This document shows, piece after piece, positions 19,776 through 28,155 of a DNA stretch of 39,330 nucleotides. The notes under the pieces were generated by a model. The model saw only the letters and a list, made by a program, of their open reading frames with translations, had not been told where the DNA came from and did no database searches. Origin of the DNA: a virus. The stretch is taken from positions 1 through 39,330 of the IMG/VR virus record IMGVR_UViG_3300012930_000020. One strand, written 5' to 3'. Positions within the stretch are counted from its first letter, which is position 1. Each line of letters opens with the position of its first letter. Position numbers and translations under genes: made by a program.

Positions 19776-21488
19776 GTGGCGACCCCGTACCAGTTCGCGA
19801 ACCGCGGCCAGCTGCTCATCGTCCCGGTCGGGCCGTCAATCGATGAGGTGCCGTACCCGTCGCAGACCCTGACCAAGCCACCGGACTACTCCGTGTGGGT
19901 GCACGGCGCGGTCCACGAGCCGGGTCCGGGGCTCGACGCGGGACGCATGTCACCTCGTCTCTACCAGGAGGTGCGCAAGGACCTCGCCAGGTACGCCCCG
20001 GTCGAGGTCACGCGCTCGGCGTTCCGCCGGGCCTCGCACGCGTACGTCGGGGTGATCGACTCGCGCGGCACACCCTACTACTTCGCGCTCGACTCGCGCG
20101 GCGTGTCAGTGCGCGAGGCGCCCGGCGACGCCGCCTGGAAGGCGTTCGAGCGCCTGGCCGGCGACGAGCTCGCCGCCGCGGTGCGCGAGCGCCGCGCGGA
20201 GGCGGGCAGGGAGGTGCGGGCGATGGGCGCCGAGCTCGCGGCGCCGCTCGTCGTCACGAAGGGCCTCAAGTACGGGAAGAAGCTCGACTGGGAGCACAAC
20301 GTCCCGCACTCGAGCTGGTGGAGGAAACCTCCTCGGACCAAGAAGACCAAGGCCGGAGACCCAGGCCATGAGTCTGCCGAGTCTGCTGAGGCCGACGCGG
20401 TCGACAAGTCCGACGTCCTGGTGGTCGTCGATCACGTCATCAAGGCGCTGCCGCGCGGCGGCAAGGAGGAGGAGGCCAAGAAGACGCCGAGCCATAAGGC
20501 GTCGAAGAAGAAGGGCGGCCGGGGCGGGAAGACGCGGTACTCGTACCCGGGCGAGGGCAAGTCGGGCGGCGCTCGAGGGTCGGGCGGCCAGGTGCCGCTC
20601 GTGGTCGAGCACGACGACACGCGGAACGCGGACCCCGCAGAGCTCGCCAACCAGCTCGGCGTGTCGGTGCGCACGCTGCAGCACGTCGCGCGCCGGCTCG
20701 GGAGCGACGACTTCTCCGCGTTCATGCGCGCGCGCCTCAAGCGGTTCGCCGCGAAGCACCGGCTGGACCCCGACTACTGGGGGACCCTGTACTCGGTCCT
20801 GGTCGCGACGCCCGGCGAGCCCGTCGCCAAGAGCAACGATGCGGCGGCGTGGAAGGAGTTCGGCGACGACGTCAACCGGGTCGCCGCCGCGGTGCCCGAG
20901 GGTCACCGCGAGCGGTTCGGCGACCGCAAGGTGTTCATCCACCACGTCCACGACGAGATGAAGCGCCGCGGCCTGTATTCGGGCGACCTGGACCAGTTCA
21001 AGCAGCACGTCGCCGCCGCCCACCAGAAGAGGTACGTGGTGCTGTCGCGCGCGGACCTCGTGGCGGCGATGGACCCGCGGTCGGTCGCCCGCGCCGAGAC
21101 CAAGCTCGACAACGCCAGGTTCCACTTCGTGTCCGGTGCCCAGCACGACCCGGCGGCGCTGAAGAAGCTGGACGCCGCGACCGCGGCCCGCAGCGCCCCA
21201 GCCCCGGCGGCCTCCACGCCGGCCGCGGCCGGCCGGGTGAGGTCGAAGCCCGCCAAGAAGGCCGGGCCGCTCTACGACGCGGCGCACGCGGCGTCGCAGG
21301 AGGCTGTCGAGGCGACGGCCCACGCCAACAAGACGCGGACGCCGGACGCGCACCTCGTCGCGATGGCCGCCCACCACCAGGCAGGAGCCGCGCACCAGAA
21401 GGCATCGGGCAGGACCAGCGATAAGGCCGCGCTCCGCCATTTCGAGCAGTCGACATCCCACCTGCACGCGTCGAAGGCGACGCCATGA
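19776..21488 (+). CDS. multidomain virion-associated ('polyvalent'-like) protein
   Basis: 570 residues. An N-terminal domain (about 1-160) with VWVHGAVHEPGPGLDAGRMS and SHAYVGVIDSRGTPYYFALD; a Lys/Gly-rich linker with KKGGRGGKTRYSYPGEGK; a helical DNA-binding-like segment (about 285-330, PAELANQLGVSVRTLQHVAR is HTH-like); a winged-helix-like domain at about 365-455 (FGDRKVFIHHVHDEMKR...LSRADLVAAMDPRSVARAETK...FHFVSG); and an Ala/His-rich helical tail. The winged-helix block recalls a domain of myxobacterial and plasmid proteins. Such chimeric proteins may be ejected with DNA; inference. Confidence 0.6.
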   Translation: MATPYQFANRGQLLIVPVGPSIDEVPYPSQTLTKPPDYSVWVHGAVHEPGPGLDAGRMSPRLYQEVRKDLARYAPVEVTRSAFRRASHAYVGVIDSRGTPYYFALDSRGVSVREAPGDAAWKAFERLAGDELAAAVRERRAEAGREVRAMGAELAAPLVVTKGLKYGKKLDWEHNVPHSSWWRKPPRTKKTKAGDPGHESAESAEADAVDKSDVLVVVDHVIKALPRGGKEEEAKKTPSHKASKKKGGRGGKTRYSYPGEGKSGGARGSGGQVPLVVEHDDTRNADPAELANQLGVSVRTLQHVARRLGSDDFSAFMRARLKRFAAKHRLDPDYWGTLYSVLVATPGEPVAKSNDAAAWKEFGDDVNRVAAAVPEGHRERFGDRKVFIHHVHDEMKRRGLYSGDLDQFKQHVAAAHQKRYVVLSRADLVAAMDPRSVARAETKLDNARFHFVSGAQHDPAALKKLDAATAARSAPAPAASTPAAAGRVRSKPAKKAGPLYDAAHAASQEAVEATAHANKTRTPDAHLVAMAAHHQAGAAHQKASGRTSDKAALRHFEQSTSHLHASKATP

Positions 21489-21529
21489 TCGTTGGCCTGG
21501 CGCTTCTGGACCCCCTGCTGGTAGGGTAG
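21485..21529 (+). CDS. possible 14-residue hydrophobic peptide
   Basis: ATG 21485 overlaps the upstream stop (ATGA) and encodes MIVGLALLDPLLVG before TAG. It may only carry ribosomes across the gap to the next gene at 21537. Confidence 0.2.
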   Translation: MIVGLALLDPLLVG

Positions 21530-21536
21530 TCGGCAG

Positions 21537-22799
21537 ATGTCAGGATCAGACACCGCGGGGAAGTCGTTCCAAGTGCACGGCCCATTCGCAGGTCCTCAGC
21601 ACATCTACCCGACGGAGAAGAGGGCTAACACGGCGGCGCGCAAGCTGGACGCGCACCTCCCCAAGCCGGGCACCTCCGAGCATGAATTCCACGTGAAGAT
21701 GTATGGGCCGGCCGCCCACACGGTGAAACCGGCGACGGCCTCGAAAGGGCTCAAGTCATTCCGGCTGGTCTCGCTCGACGACTACTACGACGAGGTCACC
21801 AAGGCCGATCCGGCCGCTCCTCCGGCGCCGCCCGGCCCGCCGGCGAAGACCCCGCGCCGCCTCCAGAGGCCGAGCGTGACCCCGACGACGCGGATGAAGC
21901 CGATCTCCGATGAGGAGGCGATGACGCGCCTCCGCGGGGGCAACCGGGAGACGTTTGGGCACCGCGAGAACTCCCAGAAGGCGCTCGCGACCGGGTACTC
22001 CAAGGTGTCTGGCGGCGGCGCGCTCAGGGCCCCGAACAGGGGTGACCTCGACCTCAACCTGAGCGTCGAGGACCTCAACCGCGCGGTCCCGCGGTCCCGC
22101 GCCGCCCGGCCGACCACCTCGAGCTCCAAGTCGCCGAGGGCGGTCGACTCCGGCGGCGCCGCCGAGCTCTCGCTCAGCCTGGACGTCGGCGACGCTTTCA
22201 CGAAAGGAAACACCGTGGCGAAGACTGATTTCAACGACCTGTTCAAGTCCGAGCTCGGCATCCCCGCCGACGAGGTCCTGTGCGCCTGCCCGCACTGCGA
22301 GGCGCCGATCACCAAGAGCGACCTCGAGAAGGGCCACAAGGGCAAGGGCGCGACGACGCACCAGTCCGGCCCGAAGCACGGCAAGAGCAGCGCGCACGTC
22401 CGCGACCACAACCCGGAGGGCGGGACGATGCGCGGCGGAGACGGCCGCGGCGTTCACACCCCGAGCCGAGGGGTGCCGGGCGCCAAGAAGACCGACGAGG
22501 TCCACGTCCAGACGACCGGGCGACACAAGGGCAAGCTCCATGGGGTCTCCAAGGCTGTTCCTCCCGCCGTCGACGACGAGAGCAGCGACGACGCCTCGAG
22601 CGACCACGGGTCGGACGAGGCCGTGAGCAAGGCGGAGCCCAAGCGGATGGTCACGATCCGCGGCACCGAGTTCGTGAGGTACATCGACGACGGGTCGGAC
22701 GCCGCGCTGGCCAAGGCGATCAGCGAGGGCACCCTCGGAGGGACCCCGCCGACGCAGCCGCTCGACCTGAACAACGACATGACGCGGCTCCTGGTCTGA
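21537..22799 (+). CDS. low-complexity head-associated protein with internal start
   Basis: 420 residues. The N-terminus holds one copy of the short module seen in the 16211 gene (FQVHGPFAGPQHIYPTEKRA-NTAARKLD). A Pro/Arg-rich linker follows. From about residue 227 a second unit starts at VAKTDFNDLFKSELGIPADE, preceded by GAAAGGA 8 nt before GTG 22215, so an internal start making a 194-residue protein is likely. That unit has CACPHC and an acidic Ser/Asp tract identical at DNA level over 48 bp to the scaffold-like gene. Function unknown. Confidence 0.55.
   Translation: MSGSDTAGKSFQVHGPFAGPQHIYPTEKRANTAARKLDAHLPKPGTSEHEFHVKMYGPAAHTVKPATASKGLKSFRLVSLDDYYDEVTKADPAAPPAPPGPPAKTPRRLQRPSVTPTTRMKPISDEEAMTRLRGGNRETFGHRENSQKALATGYSKVSGGGALRAPNRGDLDLNLSVEDLNRAVPRSRAARPTTSSSKSPRAVDSGGAAELSLSLDVGDAFTKGNTVAKTDFNDLFKSELGIPADEVLCACPHCEAPITKSDLEKGHKGKGATTHQSGPKHGKSSAHVRDHNPEGGTMRGGDGRGVHTPSRGVPGAKKTDEVHVQTTGRHKGKLHGVSKAVPPAVDDESSDDASSDHGSDEAVSKAEPKRMVTIRGTEFVRYIDDGSDAALAKAISEGTLGGTPPTQPLDLNNDMTRLLV
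22215..22799 (+). CDS. probable internal-start product (zinc-type CxCxxC, acidic tract)
   Basis: In frame with the 420-residue gene. GTG 22215 is preceded by aaagga with 8-nt spacing, and the sequence after it looks like a true N-terminus (MAKTDFNDLFKSELGIPADE). It contains CACPHC, a His/Lys/Gly-rich middle and the DDESSDDASSDHGSD tract. It could be the main gene, the upstream half being a fused separate protein. Confidence 0.4.
   Translation: MAKTDFNDLFKSELGIPADEVLCACPHCEAPITKSDLEKGHKGKGATTHQSGPKHGKSSAHVRDHNPEGGTMRGGDGRGVHTPSRGVPGAKKTDEVHVQTTGRHKGKLHGVSKAVPPAVDDESSDDASSDHGSDEAVSKAEPKRMVTIRGTEFVRYIDDGSDAALAKAISEGTLGGTPPTQPLDLNNDMTRLLV
22571..22618 (+). repeat. 48-bp direct repeat, copy 1
   Basis: Identical, base for base, to 28928-28975, and encodes DDESSDDASSDHGSD in the same frame in both genes. 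Confidence 0.85.
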
Positions 22800-22802
22800 T
22801 TC

Positions 22803-24206
22803 GTGGCAGGTCGCGGCGAGCCGGCCGGCGGCGACGCGGGGCTCGGCGCGGCGGCGCAGCTCCACTTCCGCGTCCGCCCGTCGAGGTACATGGCGGTGAG
22901 GGACGTCGTCGACCGCGTGGTGTCGGCGTATGACGAGCGGGTCGCCATGATCGTCGACGAGGTCGTCGGCGTGCTCGGGCGGCCGGACCGAGATCCGGGG
23001 TCGACCAGGCTGGTCGTCGTGGCCGGTCCTGAGCTCGTCGAGAAGGCGGCGAAGGCGCCGTTCCGACCGGGGAGCCGCGGCGGGAAGTGGTACCGGGACT
23101 CCAAGGGGAACATCCGCTACGGGGACCCGCCGGAGGGGCGGTACATGGGCGACGCGCCGGACGCGTCGCCGATGCCGCACCTCGACCACCTCAGGCCCGG
23201 GCCCTTCATGGGAGCGTTCGGCAACGACCGGGCTCTGGTTGGCTTCCTGGCGGGTCAGGGCGCCGCGGGCGGGTTCTCCGACGGCGACCTCAGGTTCCTC
23301 AGCGCGTGGTACGGGACCGAGGAGGACGGCGGCGCGCTGTTCGACGCGTTCATGGAGTGCGCCGGGCTCACCCCGGAGGACCTGGACGGCGGGGTGGTGA
23401 ACCTCCGCTTTGGCGCCCAGCAGCTCACGTACGAGGAGGCGGTGTTCGAGTTCTTCGCCGCGCAGGGTCCGCTGTTCATGGGCGACGACTCGTCGTCCGA
23501 AGCTGCGGTTGGTGAGTGGCACCGCGTCCTCAACGACGAGATCAAGCCGCTGTTGGACGGCGTGTTCGTCAAGTACGAGGAGGCCAAGCGGGACCCCGAG
23601 GTGCAGCAGCGGTTCAAGGACGACGCGACCCGGCGCCGGCGCCGGTTCTTCGCCAACGCCCGCCGCCGCGCGCCCGACCTGGCGGGGTTCGACGACCTGG
23701 TCGTCGGGGACTGGAAGCCCGACAGGCAGGTCGACGCCGCGGTGGTCGGGCTCGAGGTCCTCGGCCTGACCACCCGCCGCTCTGGGGTCGAGCGCCACGC
23801 GTACGTCCACGGGCGACCCCACCTTCGTCAGGCGGTGATGCTGGACGGCCGCCTGCTCTCCGACGGCTCGGATGGCCCGCTGATGAGCGCCAGGGACAAG
23901 CTGCCGTCGCTGCCGACGCCGCACCTGATGCTGGTCTACGTCGCGTCCGAGCTGAACCACAGGTGGGACCCTCACACCAGGTCGTTCTCCACGGAGAAGC
24001 AGGCCGAGGTCGGGAGCGGCGCGCTCGGCGAGGCCGTCCTCGCCGCCCTGGCCGCCAAGGGCCCTCGGTGGGCCGAGGTGGTCGGCCCGGTCTCCGCCCG
24101 GCTCCACGCGCTGGTCGACGGCGTGGTGACCAGGCTCAACGCCGTGAACTCGCGCGAGGGTTACCCGGACAAGCACGCCCCGGTGCCGGGGAGGAGGGCG
24201 TCGTGA
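22803..24206 (+). CDS. multidomain virion-associated protein
   Basis: 467 residues, GTG start 3 nt after the previous stop. An N-terminal helical domain leads to PFRPGSRGGKWYRDSKGNIR-YGDPPEGRY (about 93-121), a Gly/Arg/Tyr signature I associate with 'polyvalent' phage proteins carrying several enzymatic modules. A helical region (AVFEFFAAQGPLFMGDD...RRRRRFFANARRRAP) and a C-terminal ANARR/His-rich part follow. No catalytic site is evident. It lies between the portal-proximal proteins and MuF. Confidence 0.55.
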   Translation: MAGRGEPAGGDAGLGAAAQLHFRVRPSRYMAVRDVVDRVVSAYDERVAMIVDEVVGVLGRPDRDPGSTRLVVVAGPELVEKAAKAPFRPGSRGGKWYRDSKGNIRYGDPPEGRYMGDAPDASPMPHLDHLRPGPFMGAFGNDRALVGFLAGQGAAGGFSDGDLRFLSAWYGTEEDGGALFDAFMECAGLTPEDLDGGVVNLRFGAQQLTYEEAVFEFFAAQGPLFMGDDSSSEAAVGEWHRVLNDEIKPLLDGVFVKYEEAKRDPEVQQRFKDDATRRRRRFFANARRRAPDLAGFDDLVVGDWKPDRQVDAAVVGLEVLGLTTRRSGVERHAYVHGRPHLRQAVMLDGRLLSDGSDGPLMSARDKLPSLPTPHLMLVYVASELNHRWDPHTRSFSTEKQAEVGSGALGEAVLAALAAKGPRWAEVVGPVSARLHALVDGVVTRLNAVNSREGYPDKHAPVPGRRAS

Positions 24207-24607
24207 CCGCAGGGCCGTTCATCCTCGAGCTCGACGACTCGGGTGGCGCGCCGACGCTGCACGTGCTGACCCCGCAGTCGGTGCTCGTCGTCCTCGGTCC
24301 TCGGGACCTCGAGAAGAAGCTCCGGGCGTTCGCCGACCCGATCAAGAACGAGGTCGTCGTGAACTCACCCGCCGGCAGGAGGTGGTACGTCGAGAAGATC
24401 CTGCCCGCGCTCCGGTTCTACTGCGGCAAGTACGGCGCCGAGGTCCCCGGGTGGCTGGTCGGCAACAACCACTGGGAGGGGATGTCGGGAGACGAGCAGG
24501 AGCACCTGTTCGGTCCGGGCGAGCTCCGGCTGCGCGAGTTCACGCCGGCGAACTGCGCGGACATCGCCGTCGTCCGCGATGAGCCGGACGCCGGAGGACC
24601 TCAGTGA
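24203..24607 (+). CDS. hypothetical protein, coupled between head genes
   Basis: 134 residues, GTGA overlap at both ends. Alpha/beta: FILELDDSGGAPTLHVLTPQ, then a helical segment with RRWYVEKILPALRFYCGKYG and VPGWLVGNNHWEGMSGDEQE. Fully embedded in the head operon, so probably structural or an assembly factor. Confidence 0.6.
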   Translation: MTAGPFILELDDSGGAPTLHVLTPQSVLVVLGPRDLEKKLRAFADPIKNEVVVNSPAGRRWYVEKILPALRFYCGKYGAEVPGWLVGNNHWEGMSGDEQEHLFGPGELRLREFTPANCADIAVVRDEPDAGGPQ

Positions 24608-25581
24608 CCAGGCGATCGGTGTCGTCGTCTCAGCGTCGCCGGGTCCGCCAGGCGATCCTGGACGGGCACCTCGCGTTCGTCGCCGAGGTGTTCGGGTCGA
24701 CCGCGATCGACAAGGAGGACTACGACCGCCTGCGGGCGGCCGGCAAGATCCGGGACGAGAGGCTCATGCCCGAGGACGCCGCCGCGGCCGGCCACGCGAT
24801 CGGGGCGATGACCGGCCACGCGATCGTGGACGCGTCGTCCGCTTCCGGGGTCCGGGCGGACGACCCAAGGCCGCTGCTGGCCGACCCGGCCGCGTTCTGG
24901 CGCCACCTGCGCAGCGACCCGCAGGTCGTCACGGAGGTGGAGCGCGAGGCCGTCGCGCTGCTGCGCGCCCGGGTCGCCCAGCACGTTCGCGGGCTCGGCG
25001 ACAAGCTCGACGCCGCCGTCGGTCGGATCCTGGTCGCCGCGGCCGACGACGACCGGCGGCGCCGCCTGGTCAGCCCCGGGGCTGAGGGTCCGCCTGGCGG
25101 CCACGACGTGGTCGTGTCGAGGATCCGCGACGAGGCGACCGCGCTCCGCCGGGACTGGCTCCGCATCGCGCACACCGAGCTGCACAACGCGGTCGAGGAG
25201 GCGAAGGCCGCCGTCCTGGCGACCAGGTCCCGGCCTCGGGACCCTCGGGTGTTCAAGCGCCCGCACCACGACGCGTGCGCGTTCTGCCGGACCTTGTACC
25301 TGAGGCCGGACGGCGTGACGCCGCGCGTGTTCAAGCTGAGCGCCCTGCTCGGGAACGGCAGCAACGTCGGTCGCCGCGCGGGTCGGCCGTCGCGCACCGA
25401 GTGGAAGGCCGTGGTCGGTGCGGCTCATCCGCACTGCCAATGTGAACTGTTCGCACTGGCTGCGGGTATGGGTTTCGACGCCGGGGGCCACATGGTGTAC
25501 GTTGGAGCCAAGAAGTCGCTGTCGATCGAGGTCGAGCTCGCCGACAACGCTTCTCTCCACCACGTCTGCGAGGAGCGATAA
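24604..25581 (+). CDS. MuF-like minor head protein
   Basis: 325 residues. The C-terminal half has the Mu gpF signature: IAHTELHNAVEEAKAA (helix with conserved T-E), then RPHHDACAFCRTLYLRPDGV and AHPHCQCEL, the C-x-x-C...H-P-x-C-x-C metal-binding pattern. The N-terminal half is helical. MuF proteins attach to the portal and help head morphogenesis. The 40 residues after HCQC include a Val/Ser tail with no clear function. GTG start overlapping the upstream gene. Confidence 0.8.
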   Translation: MTRRSVSSSQRRRVRQAILDGHLAFVAEVFGSTAIDKEDYDRLRAAGKIRDERLMPEDAAAAGHAIGAMTGHAIVDASSASGVRADDPRPLLADPAAFWRHLRSDPQVVTEVEREAVALLRARVAQHVRGLGDKLDAAVGRILVAAADDDRRRRLVSPGAEGPPGGHDVVVSRIRDEATALRRDWLRIAHTELHNAVEEAKAAVLATRSRPRDPRVFKRPHHDACAFCRTLYLRPDGVTPRVFKLSALLGNGSNVGRRAGRPSRTEWKAVVGAAHPHCQCELFALAAGMGFDAGGHMVYVGAKKSLSIEVELADNASLHHVCEER

Positions 25582-26157
25582 ATGGCCCGCATCTCAGGAA
25601 CCGTGTCCCGCAACGTCCCGCTTGACCCTGTGATCGGCCGGCCGCTGACCCTCTCCGGGACGTTCGACACCTACGTGTCGGCGAGCGAGCTCACCCGGGT
25701 TACGCCGACCCTCGACCAGCTCATCGCGAGCGGGATCTTGACGAAGCACACCCGGTCGATCGAGGACGGCGGCCTGATCGCGTCGGCGTCCGCCCCGATC
25801 GTCGACACGCCGAACACGTCGGGCGTCGCCTCGCCGGCCCCGCTGCAGGCCCTCCCGTTCGCCATCCCCGACGCTGCTGCCACGTACACCTACACGGCGC
25901 AGAAGTCGTTCGAGCTCGTGGACGCCATCGTCCACAAGATCGGCGCCGGCGTCGGCACGACCTACCAGCTTCAGGACGGCGCTGGGGCGGCCATCACCGA
26001 CGCGATGTCCGGCACCACGGACAAGGCGCCGACTCGCATGGGGTCCATCGACCGAGCCAAGAACCTGGTCGCCGCGGGCGCCACCTTCAAGATCGTGGTG
26101 GCGAAGACCAGCGGCTCCGCCGCGGCCGAGCTGATCGCCCTCGTCATCCTGCGGTGA
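25582..26157 (+). CDS. head decoration/fibre-like protein
   Basis: 191 residues with GAGGAGCGATAA before ATG 25582. Strand-rich, with little charge: PFAIPDAAATYTYTAQKSFE, VDAIVHKIGAGVGTTYQLQD, FKIVVAKTSGSAAAELIALV, ending in LR. The same 'strand, Ala/Thr, terminal V/I/L' look recurs in the 27813 and 28156 products. By position between MuF and protease it probably decorates or stabilises the capsid. Confidence 0.6.
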   Translation: MARISGTVSRNVPLDPVIGRPLTLSGTFDTYVSASELTRVTPTLDQLIASGILTKHTRSIEDGGLIASASAPIVDTPNTSGVASPAPLQALPFAIPDAAATYTYTAQKSFELVDAIVHKIGAGVGTTYQLQDGAGAAITDAMSGTTDKAPTRMGSIDRAKNLVAAGATFKIVVAKTSGSAAAELIALVILR

Positions 26158-27011
26158 GCGAGTTCTCCTCCCTCGTCACGCGGGAGAAGCCGCGTGAGCT
26201 GGGCCCGGCTCCCGGCGGCAAGAGCGGGGCGCTGCTCGCGACGTACGAGGGCGGGGTCCGCGCGATCGTGAAGGTGGTGAAGAGCAGGCTGCCCAGCGGG
26301 CACCACAAGCAGCGCGGGGTCCCGGCCGCGCTGCACCCGCTGCGCGAGGTCGCGTACTATGAGCTCGACCAGATGCTCGGCTACGGGCTGGTTCCGGAGA
26401 CGGCGCTGACCAGCAAGGCGGTGCCTGGACGCCAGGCGTCCGCCCAGCTGTTCATCCCGGCGCTCCACCTGGACGACCTGCAGCCGTCGCTCGCGGACAC
26501 GGACGCTGAGGACTGGGGCGACCGCCTCGTCGAGGCGTGCGTGCGGGTCCCGAAGGTGTTCTGGAAGCGCCTCCTCGTCCTCGACGTCATCGGCGGCGTC
26601 CGGGACAGGCACGCGAACAACGTCGGGGTCCTCATGCGCGTCGTCGACGACCACCCCGCGTACCGCCCCGTCGCGTGGGACAACGCAGTGTCGTTCGGTA
26701 AGACGTTTGACAGGTACCACAATGTCTTTCACAAGTACCTGTTCAGGAGGTCTGTTGACCTCGGTGATGAGTGGGTGAAACTAGATAGGTTGACTAGAGC
26801 TGACCTCAGGTTCGCTGTTGGAGAACTGGTCAACGGTGACGACATCGAGCACGCGTTCAAGCGCGCCAGGTTCTTCTGCGACTACCCGTATAGACTGCCG
26901 TGGAAGGTCTGCAGCGACGGTCGCGACGGTTCGCGTGATTTCCCGGACTACAGGGCGTACTTCGAGCCCTCCAGGGAGGGCCCCCTGCACATGTCTCGAG
27001 TTGCGATCTGA
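26154..27011 (+). CDS. PI3/PI4-kinase-like (atypical) protein kinase in head operon
   Basis: 285 residues, GTG overlapping the upstream stop. Kinase-fold marks in order: AIVKVVK (Lys40 at the beta-3 Lys position), REVAYYELDQ (helix C, conserved Glu), SAQLFIP hinge-like strand, FWKRLLVLDVIGGVRDRHANNVG with D151-R-H-x-x-N156 as catalytic loop, and VAWDNAVSFG with D176-N as the metal-binding D. This matches PI3/PI4-kinase-like and HipA-type kinases (DRHxxN...DN..SF). It would phosphorylate a protein or small molecule; virion proteins or host translation are possible targets. Codons at 26695-26830 are AT-rich. Role inferred, fold fairly sure. Confidence 0.75.
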   Translation: MSEFSSLVTREKPRELGPAPGGKSGALLATYEGGVRAIVKVVKSRLPSGHHKQRGVPAALHPLREVAYYELDQMLGYGLVPETALTSKAVPGRQASAQLFIPALHLDDLQPSLADTDAEDWGDRLVEACVRVPKVFWKRLLVLDVIGGVRDRHANNVGVLMRVVDDHPAYRPVAWDNAVSFGKTFDRYHNVFHKYLFRRSVDLGDEWVKLDRLTRADLRFAVGELVNGDDIEHAFKRARFFCDYPYRLPWKVCSDGRDGSRDFPDYRAYFEPSREGPLHMSRVAI

Positions 27012-27044
27012 AATTCGTGTATATTCGGTGAGTGGTGACTCGAG

Positions 27045-27800
27045 ATGCATGAACGCAGTCACGTCGAGCGGCTCCTGGAGAACGACGACTTCCTCGTCTG
27101 GTCTCCCGTCGACGCGACGCTGATAAAGAAGGCCGCCGCGGCCGGCGTCGATGTCGAGGTGGTCCGGCCGATCGGGGGCCACTGTTCGACCGAGGGGATC
27201 GACCGCCAGGACGAGGTGGTGGTCGCCCGGGGCCTCGACTTCAGCGAGTTCGTGGCGTTCGGCTACTTCAACGACAATCACCGCCAGGACACCGCCTCGG
27301 TCCTCGGCTACCCGCGGGTCGCCCGCCTGGAGAAGTCCGGGTCGCGGTGGTGGACGGAGGGCAATCTCCTGGTCGGGTATCCGCCGGCGGACCGCGTGTG
27401 GGAGCTCGCCAAGGCGCTCGCCAAGTCCAAGGCCCCCAGGAACCTCGGTTTCAGCATCGAGGGCAAGGTCCTGGAGCGCGACGGCGGCAACCGCATCGTC
27501 CGCGCGAAGGTCAGGAACGTCGCCATCACCAACGCGCCGGTGAACACCGACTGCTCGTGGCGGATCCTGTCCAAGGCGTTCTCTACGGTCGAGCTGGTGT
27601 CGAAGGCCCTGGTGAAGAGTCAGGCGATGGTGCAGAGTCAGGGGGCCACCGCGTCCGGGCACCACCGAGTGAGCAGCATCGTCCACCGCCGCAACGACGA
27701 CCTCAGCTTCCGCGAGGCGGTCGACCGCGTGCGGAGGATCCACCCGAACTTCAGTCGAGGCACCTGCGAGCAGGTCGTCCGCTTCGCGGCGAGCCGCTAA
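27045..27800 (+). CDS. HK97-type prohead protease (S78/U35)
   Basis: 251 residues. The protease matures capsid and scaffold. Motifs: VVRPIGGHCSTEGIDRQDEV, then FGYFNDNHRQDTASVLGYP with candidate catalytic His79, WWTEGNLL, and RNLGFSIEGKVLERDGG with Ser137, followed by VRNVAITNAPVN, the classical order for phage U35/S78 proteases. The C-terminal 60 residues, basic and helical (FREAVDRVRRIHPNFSRGTC), are additional. It sits just before the scaffold-like and capsid genes. TATATT about 19 nt before the ATG may give extra transcription. Confidence 0.85.
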   Translation: MHERSHVERLLENDDFLVWSPVDATLIKKAAAAGVDVEVVRPIGGHCSTEGIDRQDEVVVARGLDFSEFVAFGYFNDNHRQDTASVLGYPRVARLEKSGSRWWTEGNLLVGYPPADRVWELAKALAKSKAPRNLGFSIEGKVLERDGGNRIVRAKVRNVAITNAPVNTDCSWRILSKAFSTVELVSKALVKSQAMVQSQGATASGHHRVSSIVHRRNDDLSFREAVDRVRRIHPNFSRGTCEQVVRFAASR

Positions 27801-27812
27801 GGAGAACGAGAG

Positions 27813-28139
27813 ATGGGAGCCACCAAGAACCTGTTCTCACCGCGGCCGTGGGCGAGCAAGCACGACCCGAACCTCCACTCGGGCATCGTCCCGGTGACCG
27901 GGACGGCCGTGGTTGACCTCGGGATCGGCCACAACAACTTCGTCCCGACCGTCGCCCTGCAGGCCGGGACGGCCACGCTTGCGAACGCCGCATCCGAGCA
28001 GTCGTGGGCCTACGGCCCGCAGCTGGGGCAGTTCACGATCTTCACCTGGAAGGCGACCGCCGCCGGGACCACCACACTCATCGCGGCCACCGCGGCGGTC
28101 AACGTGTCGTTCGTCGTCGTCGTCGACGCCTCGGCGTGA
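27813..28139 (+). CDS. small beta-rich head protein
   Basis: 108 residues with AAGGAG upstream of ATG 27813. Strands VVDLGIGHNNFVPTVALQAG, GQFTIFTWKATAAGTTTLIA, VNVSFVVVVDASA. Likely a capsid decoration or fibre protein judging by composition and position. No family assigned. Confidence 0.6.
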   Translation: MGATKNLFSPRPWASKHDPNLHSGIVPVTGTAVVDLGIGHNNFVPTVALQAGTATLANAASEQSWAYGPQLGQFTIFTWKATAAGTTTLIAATAAVNVSFVVVVDASA

Positions 28140-28155
28140 CTCAGAGGAGAGCTCC

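Noticed and set aside
21756-24176. An 806-codon open frame on the minus strand
   Set aside because: It runs antisense through three plus-strand genes with G/C third positions. High GC produces such long shadow frames, and its composition (Arg, Val, His rich) has no domain signature.
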